42,737 bases of DNA from Nanobdellota archaeon (GTDB lineage Archaea; Nanobdellota; Nanobdellia; Pacearchaeales; GW2011-AR1): positions 1-42,737 of the forward strand of contig JAUWPB010000006.1 in the NCBI GenBank assembly GCA_030611805.1. Reading direction: 5' to 3'. A program made the position numbers and the translations under genes. The notes beneath the pieces were generated by a model. The model worked only from the letters and a program-made list of their open reading frames with translations. It was not told the origin of the DNA and ran no database searches. Below, piece by piece: positions 15,575 through 23,842 of the stretch. Within the stretch, counting starts at the first letter, position 1, and each line of letters starts with the position of its first letter.

Positions 15575-17446
15575 ATGCAAAAAAAGAGGATAATTTTTAC
15601 AGATTTGGATGGAACCCTGCTTGATGAAAAATATAGTTTTAAAAAAGCCCTACCTGCTTTGAAGATAATAAAAGAACTTGATATACCATTGATTATTTGT
15701 TCAAGCAAAACAAGAGCTGAAATTGAAGTATATAAAAAGAAATTAGATAATGGGCACGCATTTATTTCTGAAAATGGAGGAGCTATTTTTATTCCCTTGG
15801 ATTTTTTTCATAAAAAAAACCATGGAAAATATAAAATAATTGAACTTGGAAAAAAATATAAAAGTTTAATTAGAATTTTTAAAAAAATAAAACAACAAAT
15901 TCCTGTCAAAGGATTTTCAGATATGACAAGCAAAGAATTATCAAAGAATTCCGGGCTTAATTTAAAAGAAGCTAAACTATCTAAAAAAAGAGAATATGAT
16001 GAAGCTTTTATTCTTGAAAATAAAAAAGATGAAAAAAAACTTCTGAAATTAATTAAAAAATATAAATTAAATTATACAAAAGGGGGAAAATACTATCATA
16101 TTTTAGGAGACAATGACAAAGGTAAGGCAGTTAAAATATTATCAAAATTATATAAGAAAAAATACAAGAAAATTTTAACCATTAGTTTGGGTGATGCAAA
16201 AAATGATTTGCCAATGTTAAAATCAACTAATAAAAGTTTTTTTGTTAAAGGTCCGTCTGAATGGAATCAAGATATAATTAAATTATTAAAAATGGACAAC
16301 AAAGAAATAAAAAAAGCCGAAGAGCTTTATAGAGAGAGCATAAATATCTTAAAAAAACTTCAGTTAAAAAACGGGGCTATTTTGGCTTCTTTTCCAAAAG
16401 GACGATATCCTTATATTTACCCAAGAGACCACTCTGTTTGCATACTCGCTTTAATTGAAGCAAGATTATTTACTGAAGCACAAAAAGCATTAAGTTTTAT
16501 TTTAAAAAGTCAGAATAAAGATGGGAGTTTTCCGCAGAGATTAGATAAAAAAGGAAGAGATGCAAGTTACAAACCAATACAATTAGACAATACAGGATTA
16601 ATTTTGTATGCTTTTGCAAGATATATCCTCGAAACTAATGATAAAAAATTCTTAAATAATAATCTAAAAAAAATAAACAAAGCAATTGAATACATAAAAT
16701 CCAAATTAAATAAAAAAAATCTTTTTTTCACACCAAATAGTATTCATGAATTTCCTCCTTATGAAGAAGGTTTAGAGGTTTGGGCAAATGCAACCTGTTA
16801 TGGAGCATTAAAAGAACTTGAATTCATTGGAGTAAAAAATAAAATTGATTTGAATAAAATTAAAAAATCAATAAACAAATATTTATGGAATGGAAAATAC
16901 TTTATAAAAAATATAAGATTAAAAGAATCAAGTTCTGTTGTAGTAGATATTGATGCGAGTTCTTATGCATTGGCTGATTTTAGAGTTTTTAATGATGATA
17001 ATGAAAAAATAAAAAAAACAGTTAGAGAAATAGAGAAGACATTATGGCATAAAAAGTTAGGTGGCATTTGCAGATACAAAAAAGTAATTGGAAGAAACAA
17101 TGGAGGACATGGGCCCTGGCCTCATTTTACATTAATGATTTGCCGACATTTTATAAGATTAGGAAATAAGAAAAAAGCAGATAAATATCTGAACTGGATT
17201 TTAAAAATAGCATATAAAAATAAATTACCTGAACATATTGCATTAAAAAAGGATTTTGAAGAATGGGTTAAAAATTATAAAAAAGCAGGATTATTAAGAA
17301 AAGACAGAAAAATCATGATTAAAAACATAAGAAAAAATAAATTATATAAAAAAGGACTTGCATATTCTGTTTTGCCTCTTGCCTGGCCCCACGCTGAATT
17401 TATCAGAACATGGATTTTATACAAAGAAAAATTTTTATCTAGTTGA
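15575..17446 (+). CDS. Fusion: mannosyl-3-phosphoglycerate phosphatase-like HAD + GH15 glucoamylase-like domain
   Basis: Residues 1-240 are a HAD-IIB phosphatase of the mannosyl-3-phosphoglycerate phosphatase type: FTDLDGTLL (D10, D12), ICSSKTRAEI, FISENGGAIFIP, and ISLGDAKNDLPML (206-214). Residues about 245-620 are an alpha-alpha barrel like GH15 glucoamylases: GRYPYIYPRDHSV, YEEGLEVWANAT with the likely acid glutamate, LPEHI with the likely base, and PLAWPHAEFIRTW. A sugar-phosphate phosphatase joined to a glucoside hydrolase points to turnover of a glucosyl- or mannosyl-linked solute or glucan. The exact substrate is not known. PGI/PMI and gap follow on the same strand. Confidence 0.85.
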   Translation: MQKKRIIFTDLDGTLLDEKYSFKKALPALKIIKELDIPLIICSSKTRAEIEVYKKKLDNGHAFISENGGAIFIPLDFFHKKNHGKYKIIELGKKYKSLIRIFKKIKQQIPVKGFSDMTSKELSKNSGLNLKEAKLSKKREYDEAFILENKKDEKKLLKLIKKYKLNYTKGGKYYHILGDNDKGKAVKILSKLYKKKYKKILTISLGDAKNDLPMLKSTNKSFFVKGPSEWNQDIIKLLKMDNKEIKKAEELYRESINILKKLQLKNGAILASFPKGRYPYIYPRDHSVCILALIEARLFTEAQKALSFILKSQNKDGSFPQRLDKKGRDASYKPIQLDNTGLILYAFARYILETNDKKFLNNNLKKINKAIEYIKSKLNKKNLFFTPNSIHEFPPYEEGLEVWANATCYGALKELEFIGVKNKIDLNKIKKSINKYLWNGKYFIKNIRLKESSSVVVDIDASSYALADFRVFNDDNEKIKKTVREIEKTLWHKKLGGICRYKKVIGRNNGGHGPWPHFTLMICRHFIRLGNKKKADKYLNWILKIAYKNKLPEHIALKKDFEEWVKNYKKAGLLRKDRKIMIKNIRKNKLYKKGLAYSVLPLAWPHAEFIRTWILYKEKFLSS

Positions 17447-17511
17447 GTTTTTTACTTACCAAAGTATCAACTAAAAGTAAAGTTTTTATAACACTATTTC
17501 TTTAAACTATT

Positions 17512-18333
17512 ATGAAAAAAATAAATCTTAAAAAATATAATAAAATTATTTTTTGCGGGATTGGGGGCAGCGCTGTTTCAGGTGAAATTGTAAAAGCGCT
17601 TAATTATAAAAAACCTGTTTTAATTGCGCATGAAAATTTACCTGCATCTGTTAATTCAAAATCTTTATGTTTTGTGATAAGTTATTCCGGGAATACAAAA
17701 GAAACTTTAAAGCTTTACAGACAGGCTAAGAAAAAAAAATGCAGGATAATTATCATAACTTCAGGGGGCAGGTTATCTAAATGCAAGGAACATAAAATTA
17801 TTCTCCCAAAAGAACATCTTCCAAGAGAAGCTCTTATTTATATGTTAATTCCTGTTCTGGAAATTTTAAAAATAAAATTAAAAAATCCTTTGAAGATTAT
17901 TAAAAAAGTTAAAAAGATAAATGCAAAATTAATTGCTTTTAGATTAAAAAATAAAATGCCTGTTATTTATGCTTCTTCTGAATCTTTAAAGGTTGTTGCA
18001 GAAAGATGGGAAACACAGTTTAATGAAAATGCGAAAATCCTTGCGCATTCAGATTACTTTCCTCAAATAGCGCATAATGAAATAGAAGCAAAACTATCTA
18101 AAAAATATAAAGTGATTCTTTTAATTGACAAAGAAACAAAGCAGATTCAAAAAGCAAAAAAACTCTTAAAACCAATTAAGATTAAACTTAAAGGAAGCGC
18201 GCTTCTTGAAAAAATACTTTATGGAATTTATCTTGGGGATTTAGTCAGCATTTATCTGGCAAAACAAAAACATATTAATTACAAAGAAACTAAAAGGATA
18301 AAATATCTGAAGTCAGTTAAATTTATTAACTAA
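17512..18333 (+). CDS. Archaeal phosphoglucose/phosphomannose isomerase (SIS domain)
   Basis: A 273-residue PGI/PMI-type protein. CGIGGSAVSGEI is the N-terminal phosphate-binding signature, VISYSGNTKET is the SIS motif, and ERWETQFNENAK with the following AHNEIEA hold the catalytic Glu and His. It converts glucose-6-phosphate or mannose-6-phosphate to fructose-6-phosphate, which feeds the glycolytic genes around it. It is somewhat shorter than the usual 300-330 residues; the N-terminal 20-30 residues of most members are absent. Confidence 0.88.
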   Translation: MKKINLKKYNKIIFCGIGGSAVSGEIVKALNYKKPVLIAHENLPASVNSKSLCFVISYSGNTKETLKLYRQAKKKKCRIIIITSGGRLSKCKEHKIILPKEHLPREALIYMLIPVLEILKIKLKNPLKIIKKVKKINAKLIAFRLKNKMPVIYASSESLKVVAERWETQFNENAKILAHSDYFPQIAHNEIEAKLSKKYKVILLIDKETKQIQKAKKLLKPIKIKLKGSALLEKILYGIYLGDLVSIYLAKQKHINYKETKRIKYLKSVKFIN

Positions 18334-18363
18334 GATATTTTAAAAATGTAAAAGGAGGGAAAA

Positions 18364-19344
18364 ATGAAAGTTGCAATTAATGGTCTTGGCAGAATAGGAA
18401 GATTAGTTCTCAAAATTGGATTGGAAAAAGGAATAAAATTTGCAGCGATAAATGATTTAACTGATACCAAAACTCTGGCTTATTTGATGAAGTATGATTC
18501 TGTTTATGGCAATTATGATAAAAAGGTTGAATGTGGAAAAGATTACCTTAAGATTAATGGAAAGAAAATAAAAATCTTGGCTGAGCCGGACCCTGAAAAA
18601 CTTCCCTGGAAAAATCTTGGAGTGGATATAGTAATTGAGTGCACAGGTCGGTTTACTGATAAAAAAGGTGTAAGCAAACACTTAAAAGCTGGTGCAAAAA
18701 AAGTTTTGGTTTCTGCACCCTGCAAAGATTCTGATATTACAATAGTTTTGGGAGTTAATGATAATAAATTGAAAAAAAGTCATAAAATTATTTCTATGGC
18801 ATCCTGCACCACAAATTGCCTTGCGCCAGTTGCCAAAGTTTTAGACGATAGTTTTGGAATTAAAAAAGCTTTTATGACTACAATCCATGCTTACACAAGC
18901 AGCCAGAATATTGTAGACGGACCTCACAAAAAACTAAGAAGAGGCCGGGCAGGCGCATGGAATATTGTTCCGACAACTTCCGGAGCTACAACAGCAACAT
19001 CTGAAATTATCCCAAAGTTAAAAGGGAAAATAAATGGATTAGCGTTTAGAGTTCCTGTAGCTTGTGGGAGCATAGTTGATTTTGTTGCTGAGCTGAATAA
19101 ATCTGTCAAAAAAACCCAGGTAAATAATGCGTTTAAGAAAGCTGCTTCTGGAAAAATGAAAGGAATTTTGCAATATACCGAAGAGGAGTTGGTTAGCAGT
19201 GACATTATCGGGAATTCTCACACAAGTATTGTGGACGGTCTTTCCACTCAGGTTTTAGGAAACACGGTTAAAATTTTATCCTGGTATGATAATGAGTATG
19301 GTTATAGCTGCAAGATTGTTGATATGTTAAAGAGGCTGAAATGA
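18364..19344 (+). CDS. gap: Class I (bacterial-type) glyceraldehyde-3-phosphate dehydrogenase
   Basis: Oxidises glyceraldehyde-3-phosphate to 1,3-bisphosphoglycerate. It has the bacterial/eukaryotic signature ASCTTNCLAP with C148, the base in MTTIHAYTSSQ, NGLGRIGR at the N-terminus and WYDNEYGYS at the end. An Asp after the second strand (INDLTD, D31) favours NAD. Archaea normally carry the distinct class II enzyme, so this gene came from bacteria at some time. A strong Shine-Dalgarno site (AAAGGAGGG) stands 5 bases before the ATG. It overlaps trxB by four bases and forms a gap-trxB-pgk operon. Confidence 0.97.
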   Translation: MKVAINGLGRIGRLVLKIGLEKGIKFAAINDLTDTKTLAYLMKYDSVYGNYDKKVECGKDYLKINGKKIKILAEPDPEKLPWKNLGVDIVIECTGRFTDKKGVSKHLKAGAKKVLVSAPCKDSDITIVLGVNDNKLKKSHKIISMASCTTNCLAPVAKVLDDSFGIKKAFMTTIHAYTSSQNIVDGPHKKLRRGRAGAWNIVPTTSGATTATSEIIPKLKGKINGLAFRVPVACGSIVDFVAELNKSVKKTQVNNAFKKAASGKMKGILQYTEEELVSSDIIGNSHTSIVDGLSTQVLGNTVKILSWYDNEYGYSCKIVDMLKRLK

Positions 19345-20276
19345 TATACAATTTAATAATTCTTGGAGCAGGACCCGGAGGCATGACTGCTGCGATTTAT
19401 GCTGCAAGAAGAAAATTAAAATTTTTGATTGTGAGTTTAGATGTAGGCGGGCAGATGTCGTGGAGTTCTGAGGTCGCAAATTATCCCGGCACAACTCATT
19501 CAACAGGAATTGAATTAACAAAAAACTTTCAGGAGCATTTGAAAGAATACAACATTAAAGTTAAACAGGAGGAAATTATTAAACTCAGTAAAAAGGGAAA
19601 AATATGTATTGTTAAAACAAAAAAGAATGTTTACCAATCTAAGGCAGTTATTATTGCCTCTGGTAAAAGCCCGAGAAAATTAAATGTTCCTGGCGAGGAT
19701 AAATTTGTAGGAAAGGGTGTTAACTATTGCGCGACTTGTGATGCACCTTTTTATAAAAATAAGGTAGTTGCAGTTGTAGGAGGAGGGAATGCTGGTTTAG
19801 AAGCGGTTTTGTTTCTGGCTAAGTATGCAAAAAAGGTTTATCTTCTTGAGTTAAATTTAAAGTTAGGGGGGGAGCCCTATTTGAAAGATAAAGTTTTGCA
19901 GAATAAAAAAATTGCTGTTATAACCGGAGCAAAAACTACAGAGATTATTGGCGATAATTATGTCGCTGGTTTGAAATACGAGCAAGCTGGAAAAGAAAAA
20001 ACATTAAATGTTGGGGGTGTTTTTGTTGAGGTTGGGCTTGTTACAAAAGCTGATTTTACTGACGTGAAAAAAAATAAGTGGGGTGAAATAATGATTTTTA
20101 GAAGTACGAAAACTAATGAAGAAAATATGACAAGTGTTCCCGGGATTTTTGCAGCAGGCGATGTTACTGATATTCCTGCAAAGCAGATAGTTGTTGCAGC
20201 AGGAGAGAGCTGCAAGGCGGCTTTAGCGGCTTTTGATTATATTTACAGGTTTGATAAAACACATGATGGAAAATGA
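19341..20276 (+). CDS. trxB: Thioredoxin reductase
   Basis: A flavoprotein with FAD-binding GAGPGGMTAAIYAARR, the redox disulfide CATC (C130, C133) in NYCATCDAPF, the NADPH-binding VVGGGNAGLEA and the C-terminal FAD motif GIFAAGDVTD. It passes electrons to thioredoxin-like proteins. Length 311 is normal. It stands between gap and pgk with four-base overlaps on both sides, an unusual place; co-expression with the thiol-dependent GAPDH could keep its active cysteine reduced, but that is inference. Confidence 0.95.
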   Translation: MIYNLIILGAGPGGMTAAIYAARRKLKFLIVSLDVGGQMSWSSEVANYPGTTHSTGIELTKNFQEHLKEYNIKVKQEEIIKLSKKGKICIVKTKKNVYQSKAVIIASGKSPRKLNVPGEDKFVGKGVNYCATCDAPFYKNKVVAVVGGGNAGLEAVLFLAKYAKKVYLLELNLKLGGEPYLKDKVLQNKKIAVITGAKTTEIIGDNYVAGLKYEQAGKEKTLNVGGVFVEVGLVTKADFTDVKKNKWGEIMIFRSTKTNEENMTSVPGIFAAGDVTDIPAKQIVVAAGESCKAALAAFDYIYRFDKTHDGK

Positions 20277-21451
20277 AAACTCTATCTTCATTTAATCTAA
20301 AAAATAAAACAGTTCTTTTAAGGACAGATTTAAATTCAAATGTTGTTAATGGCAGAGTATATTTATCTGAGAGAATAAGAGAGTCTGTAATAACTATCAA
20401 AGAACTGAAAAAGAAAAAAGCCAGAGTTGTTGTGATGGCGCATCAGGGAAGACCAAGTAAAAGTGATTTTGTTTCTTTAAGACAGCACGCTAAACATTTA
20501 AATAAATTTGTAAAAGTTAAATTTATAGAGGACATTACAGGAAAGAGAGCAAGAAGTGCGATTAAAAATTTGAGGGCTGGTGAAGTTTTGCTTTTGGAAA
20601 ATATTAGATTTGAAAAAAATGAATTTCATCCTGAAAAAGGAAAAAATAACAAATTGATTAAAAGATTAGCGCCGATGTTTGATTTTTATGTGAATGATGC
20701 TTTTTCTGTCTGCCACAGGAAGCAGACTTCTATTGTAAGTTTTCCTAAATATTTGCCTGGTTGCGCCGGCAGACTTTTGGAGAGAGAATTAAAAGCCCTG
20801 AATAAAATTAAACTAAAAAATACTCTGTATGTTTTAGGGGGCGCTAAACCAGAAGATGATATTAAATTATTAAAAGGAAACAAGGTGCTGGCCTGCGGAT
20901 TATTTGGACAGATTTGTTTAATTGCCAAAGGTAAAAAATTAGGAGCGCAGAATAAATATTTGTTTAATAATGGTTTTGTGGACGATAAATTAATAAAAAG
21001 ATTAAAGAAAAAATTACAAAATGTCAGGACGCCGTTAGATTTCGCAGTTAAAGTTAATGGAAAAAGAAAGGAATTAAAATTAAATGAATTTCCAGTCAAG
21101 TATGAAATTTTTGATATTGGAAAGGATACAATTAAGAATTATGTTTTGGAAATTAAAAAAGCTAAGTCAATTTATATGAAAGGACCTGCTGGTTTTTCAA
21201 GCGATGAGAAATTTTCTAAAGGAACCGTGGAAATTTTAAAAGCAATTGCTAAAAATAAAGGATTTTCTTTAATTGGAGGCGGGCATTTATCTGATACTAT
21301 AAAAAAATATAAAATAAATAAAAAGAAATTTGGACATGTTAGTTTATCAGGAGGGGCTTTGCTTAGATATATTGCAGGGGAGAAACTGCCGGGGTTGGAG
21401 GTTTTGAGGGGCATTGTTAAATTAAAGGGCACGAAGATTATGGAAAACTAA
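20273..21451 (+). CDS. pgk: Phosphoglycerate kinase
   Basis: Makes ATP from 1,3-bisphosphoglycerate. It begins with LKNKTVLLRTDLNSNV (RxDxN substrate motif), then MAHQGRPSK, LLLENIRFEKNE, FYVNDAFSVCHRK and the C-terminal SLIGGGHLSDTIKKY and SLSGGALL glycine loops that bind nucleotide. 392 residues is normal for the family. Its stop is the left border of the GATC-rich insert: the next gene starts 94 bases later behind its own TATA element. Confidence 0.95.
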   Translation: MKTLSSFNLKNKTVLLRTDLNSNVVNGRVYLSERIRESVITIKELKKKKARVVVMAHQGRPSKSDFVSLRQHAKHLNKFVKVKFIEDITGKRARSAIKNLRAGEVLLLENIRFEKNEFHPEKGKNNKLIKRLAPMFDFYVNDAFSVCHRKQTSIVSFPKYLPGCAGRLLERELKALNKIKLKNTLYVLGGAKPEDDIKLLKGNKVLACGLFGQICLIAKGKKLGAQNKYLFNNGFVDDKLIKRLKKKLQNVRTPLDFAVKVNGKRKELKLNEFPVKYEIFDIGKDTIKNYVLEIKKAKSIYMKGPAGFSSDEKFSKGTVEILKAIAKNKGFSLIGGGHLSDTIKKYKINKKKFGHVSLSGGALLRYIAGEKLPGLEVLRGIVKLKGTKIMEN

Positions 21452-21545
21452 TATTTTCTTAACTTTAGAGTTATAAAAATAGAAAGATTTAAAAGGTATT
21501 TTTTTGTCTCAAATTATATAAAAATTATTGTATTTGATATAGAAA

Positions 21546-22757
21546 ATGACTTTTGAAGATCAATTAAAAGAAATTAGAAGAGGAACAGTTGATATCCTCA
21601 CAGAAAATGAACTATTTAGGAAACTGAAAAAAAAAAGACCTCTTAATGTAAAATTTGGGGTTGATCCTACTGCTCCGGACATTCATCTAGGCCATACTGT
21701 TCCATTACGGAAATTAAAGCAATTTCAAGATTTAGGACATAAGACCCAATTGATTATTGGAGATTATACTGCAACGATTGGAGATCCAAGTGGAAGGAGT
21801 GAAACAAGACCTATATTAAATAGAGAAGAAATAGAAAGAAACATGAAGACATATCAAGAACAGGCTTTCAAAATTTTGGATCCAAATAGGACAGAACTAA
21901 TATATAATAGTGTATGGTTAGGACAATTTTCTGGGACTGATATGATTAAATTAGGTTCAAAGTATACAGTTCAACAACTTCTACAAAGAAGAGATTTTAG
22001 AGAAAGAATAAAACAAAATAAACCTTTATCAGTTACTGAATTATTATACCCGCTTCTTGTCGGTTATGATTCTGTACATCTTAAGAGCGATATAGAAATT
22101 GGGGGTACAGACCAATTATTTAATTTTGTGGCAAGCAGAGTGATACAAAAAGCGTATGGTCAAGAACCAGAAGTTATCATAACCCTTCCTTTACTTGAAG
22201 GGGTAGATGGGGTAAAAAAGATGAGTAAAAGTTTAGATAATGCTATAAGTGTTAGTGATAATCCAAATAATATTTATGGAAAAATAATGTCTATATCTGA
22301 TGATTTAATGTTAAGATATTATGAATTATTGTCAGATACATCAATAGAAGAATTACAGGAAATTAAAGAAACTATTACAACCGGGAGTGTAAATCCCATG
22401 AGATATAAACAAAAATTGGCAAGAGAAATAGTTTCTAGATATTATGACAAAGATCATTCTGTGTCTGCTGAAGAAAGATTTAATAGAGTACATAGAAGAA
22501 GAGATATTCCAAATCAATTAGAAGAAGAAGCAATAAGGTATTCTATAGATAGAAAAGGTCTGCCTATTATCAGTATTCTTAAACAAATTGGAAGAGCCAA
22601 ATCTAATAGTGAAGCAAGGAGACTCATAGAGCAAAGAGGGGTAAGATTGGATGGAGAAGTTATAGATGATATTTATTATTCTGTTTCCCCTAAAAATGGT
22701 CAGGTTATCCAAGTTGGAAAAAGATATTTCAAAAAACTGAAATATGAGAGAGATTAA
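21546..22757 (+). CDS. Bacterial (TyrZ)-type tyrosyl-tRNA synthetase, altered amino-group site
   Basis: Full-length class Ic synthetase: HLGH at 47-50, KMSKS at 225-229, the linker and a C-terminal S4 domain (about 340-400, AKSNSEARRLIEQRGVRLDG). The tyrosine-hydroxyl aspartate is kept (YDSV, D175) and GGTDQ is intact. Three residues earlier, where TyrRS has Gln (QGYDS or QAYDS; Gln173 in the Geobacillus enzyme, which holds the alpha-amino group), this protein has V172. Archaea normally use a different TyrRS. It heads a six-gene cluster behind a TATA box (AATTATATAAAA, about 21513). It may be a second TyrRS, or an enzyme activating a tyrosine-like acid without a normal amino group. Confidence 0.9.
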   Translation: MTFEDQLKEIRRGTVDILTENELFRKLKKKRPLNVKFGVDPTAPDIHLGHTVPLRKLKQFQDLGHKTQLIIGDYTATIGDPSGRSETRPILNREEIERNMKTYQEQAFKILDPNRTELIYNSVWLGQFSGTDMIKLGSKYTVQQLLQRRDFRERIKQNKPLSVTELLYPLLVGYDSVHLKSDIEIGGTDQLFNFVASRVIQKAYGQEPEVIITLPLLEGVDGVKKMSKSLDNAISVSDNPNNIYGKIMSISDDLMLRYYELLSDTSIEELQEIKETITTGSVNPMRYKQKLAREIVSRYYDKDHSVSAEERFNRVHRRRDIPNQLEEEAIRYSIDRKGLPIISILKQIGRAKSNSEARRLIEQRGVRLDGEVIDDIYYSVSPKNGQVIQVGKRYFKKLKYERD

Positions 22758-22804
22758 TTTTTTAGAAATAGTTTTATAAATAAGTTTTTATTAATAAAAT
22801 TAAA

Positions 22805-23815
22805 ATGGAACCAAAAGAAAAGTTTAATTTAATAACAAGAAATCTTCAGGAGATAATAACAGAAGAAGAATTAAAATACTTGCTGAAGAAAGAGAAAGAA
22901 ATTTCAGTTTATTGGGGGACTATGCCTACTGGGAGCATATCTGTAGCATACTTTTTTCCAATGTTAAAAATAGCTGATTTTTTAAAGGCCGGGTTAAAGG
23001 TTAAGATATTAATAGCAGATTTGCATGCCGCTTTAAATGGAGTTCCGTGGGAGTTATTAGAAAAGAGAACAGAGTACTATAAAAGAGCAATAGTTCTTAT
23101 TTTAAAAAAAATTGGGGTAGATATTAAAAAACTTGAATTTATTAAAGGAAGTAACATACAACTAAAAGGAAAATATTTTGAGGATGTGTTAAGATTAAGT
23201 ATGATGTCTGGTGTTAGAAATTGTAAAAAAGCTGCATCAGAAGTGGTAAAGATAACAGATAATCCTCGACTTGGGAATCTTATTTATCCTCTAATGCAGG
23301 CGTTAGATGAAGAATACCTAAAAGTACACATTCAATATGCTGGGTTAGATCAAAGGAAAATTATGGTTTATGCAAGGGAGAATCTCCCAAAAATTGGATA
23401 CAAGCCAAGGGTAGAACTAATGTCGCCAATGATTAGAGGACTTGTTGGTGAAAAAATGAGTTCAAGTATAGAAGCTACAAAAATTGATTTGCTTGATAAT
23501 GAAAATAACATCAAGAAAAAGGTAAATGGTGCAGAATGCATCGAAGGAGATGTAAATAATGGAATAATGTCTTTATTAAGATATTTTATCATGATATTAA
23601 AAGAAGACAAAAAAAGTAGTTTCGTTGTTGAAAGACCAGAAAAATTTGGGGAGACTATTAAATATATAAATTATGAAGAGATTGAGAGGGATTTTAAATC
23701 TAAAAAGTTGCATCCCTTGGATTTGAAAAATGCTGTTGCTAAAGAATTGAATATTTTATTAAAAGCTTTTAGGGAAGATAAGGAATTGCTGGATTTGCAT
23801 AAGAAGGCCTATTGA
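22805..23815 (+). CDS. Eukaryote/archaeal-type tyrosyl-tRNA synthetase paralog with changed HIGH motif
   Basis: 336 residues, closely like the catalytic core of animal and archaeal TyrRS: YWGTMPTGSISVAYFFP, ILIADLHAALNG, YPLMQALDEEYLKV, DQRKI, EKMSSSIEATKIDLLD (KMSSS 217-221) and the short C-terminal anticodon domain. Tyrosine-pocket residues Y36, Q165 and D168 are kept. The HIGH-equivalent (HVAY in the human enzyme) reads SVAY (46-49), losing the first His, and the Asp in the KVDAQFGG strand is H175. So ATP handling or substrate choice may differ. It has its own TATA box (TTTTATAAATAAG, about 30 bases upstream), so it may be expressed apart from the gene before it. Confidence 0.85.
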   Translation: MEPKEKFNLITRNLQEIITEEELKYLLKKEKEISVYWGTMPTGSISVAYFFPMLKIADFLKAGLKVKILIADLHAALNGVPWELLEKRTEYYKRAIVLILKKIGVDIKKLEFIKGSNIQLKGKYFEDVLRLSMMSGVRNCKKAASEVVKITDNPRLGNLIYPLMQALDEEYLKVHIQYAGLDQRKIMVYARENLPKIGYKPRVELMSPMIRGLVGEKMSSSIEATKIDLLDNENNIKKKVNGAECIEGDVNNGIMSLLRYFIMILKEDKKSSFVVERPEKFGETIKYINYEEIERDFKSKKLHPLDLKNAVAKELNILLKAFREDKELLDLHKKAY

Positions 23816-23842
23816 TAAAAATGAGATAAAAAAGAGGAAAGA

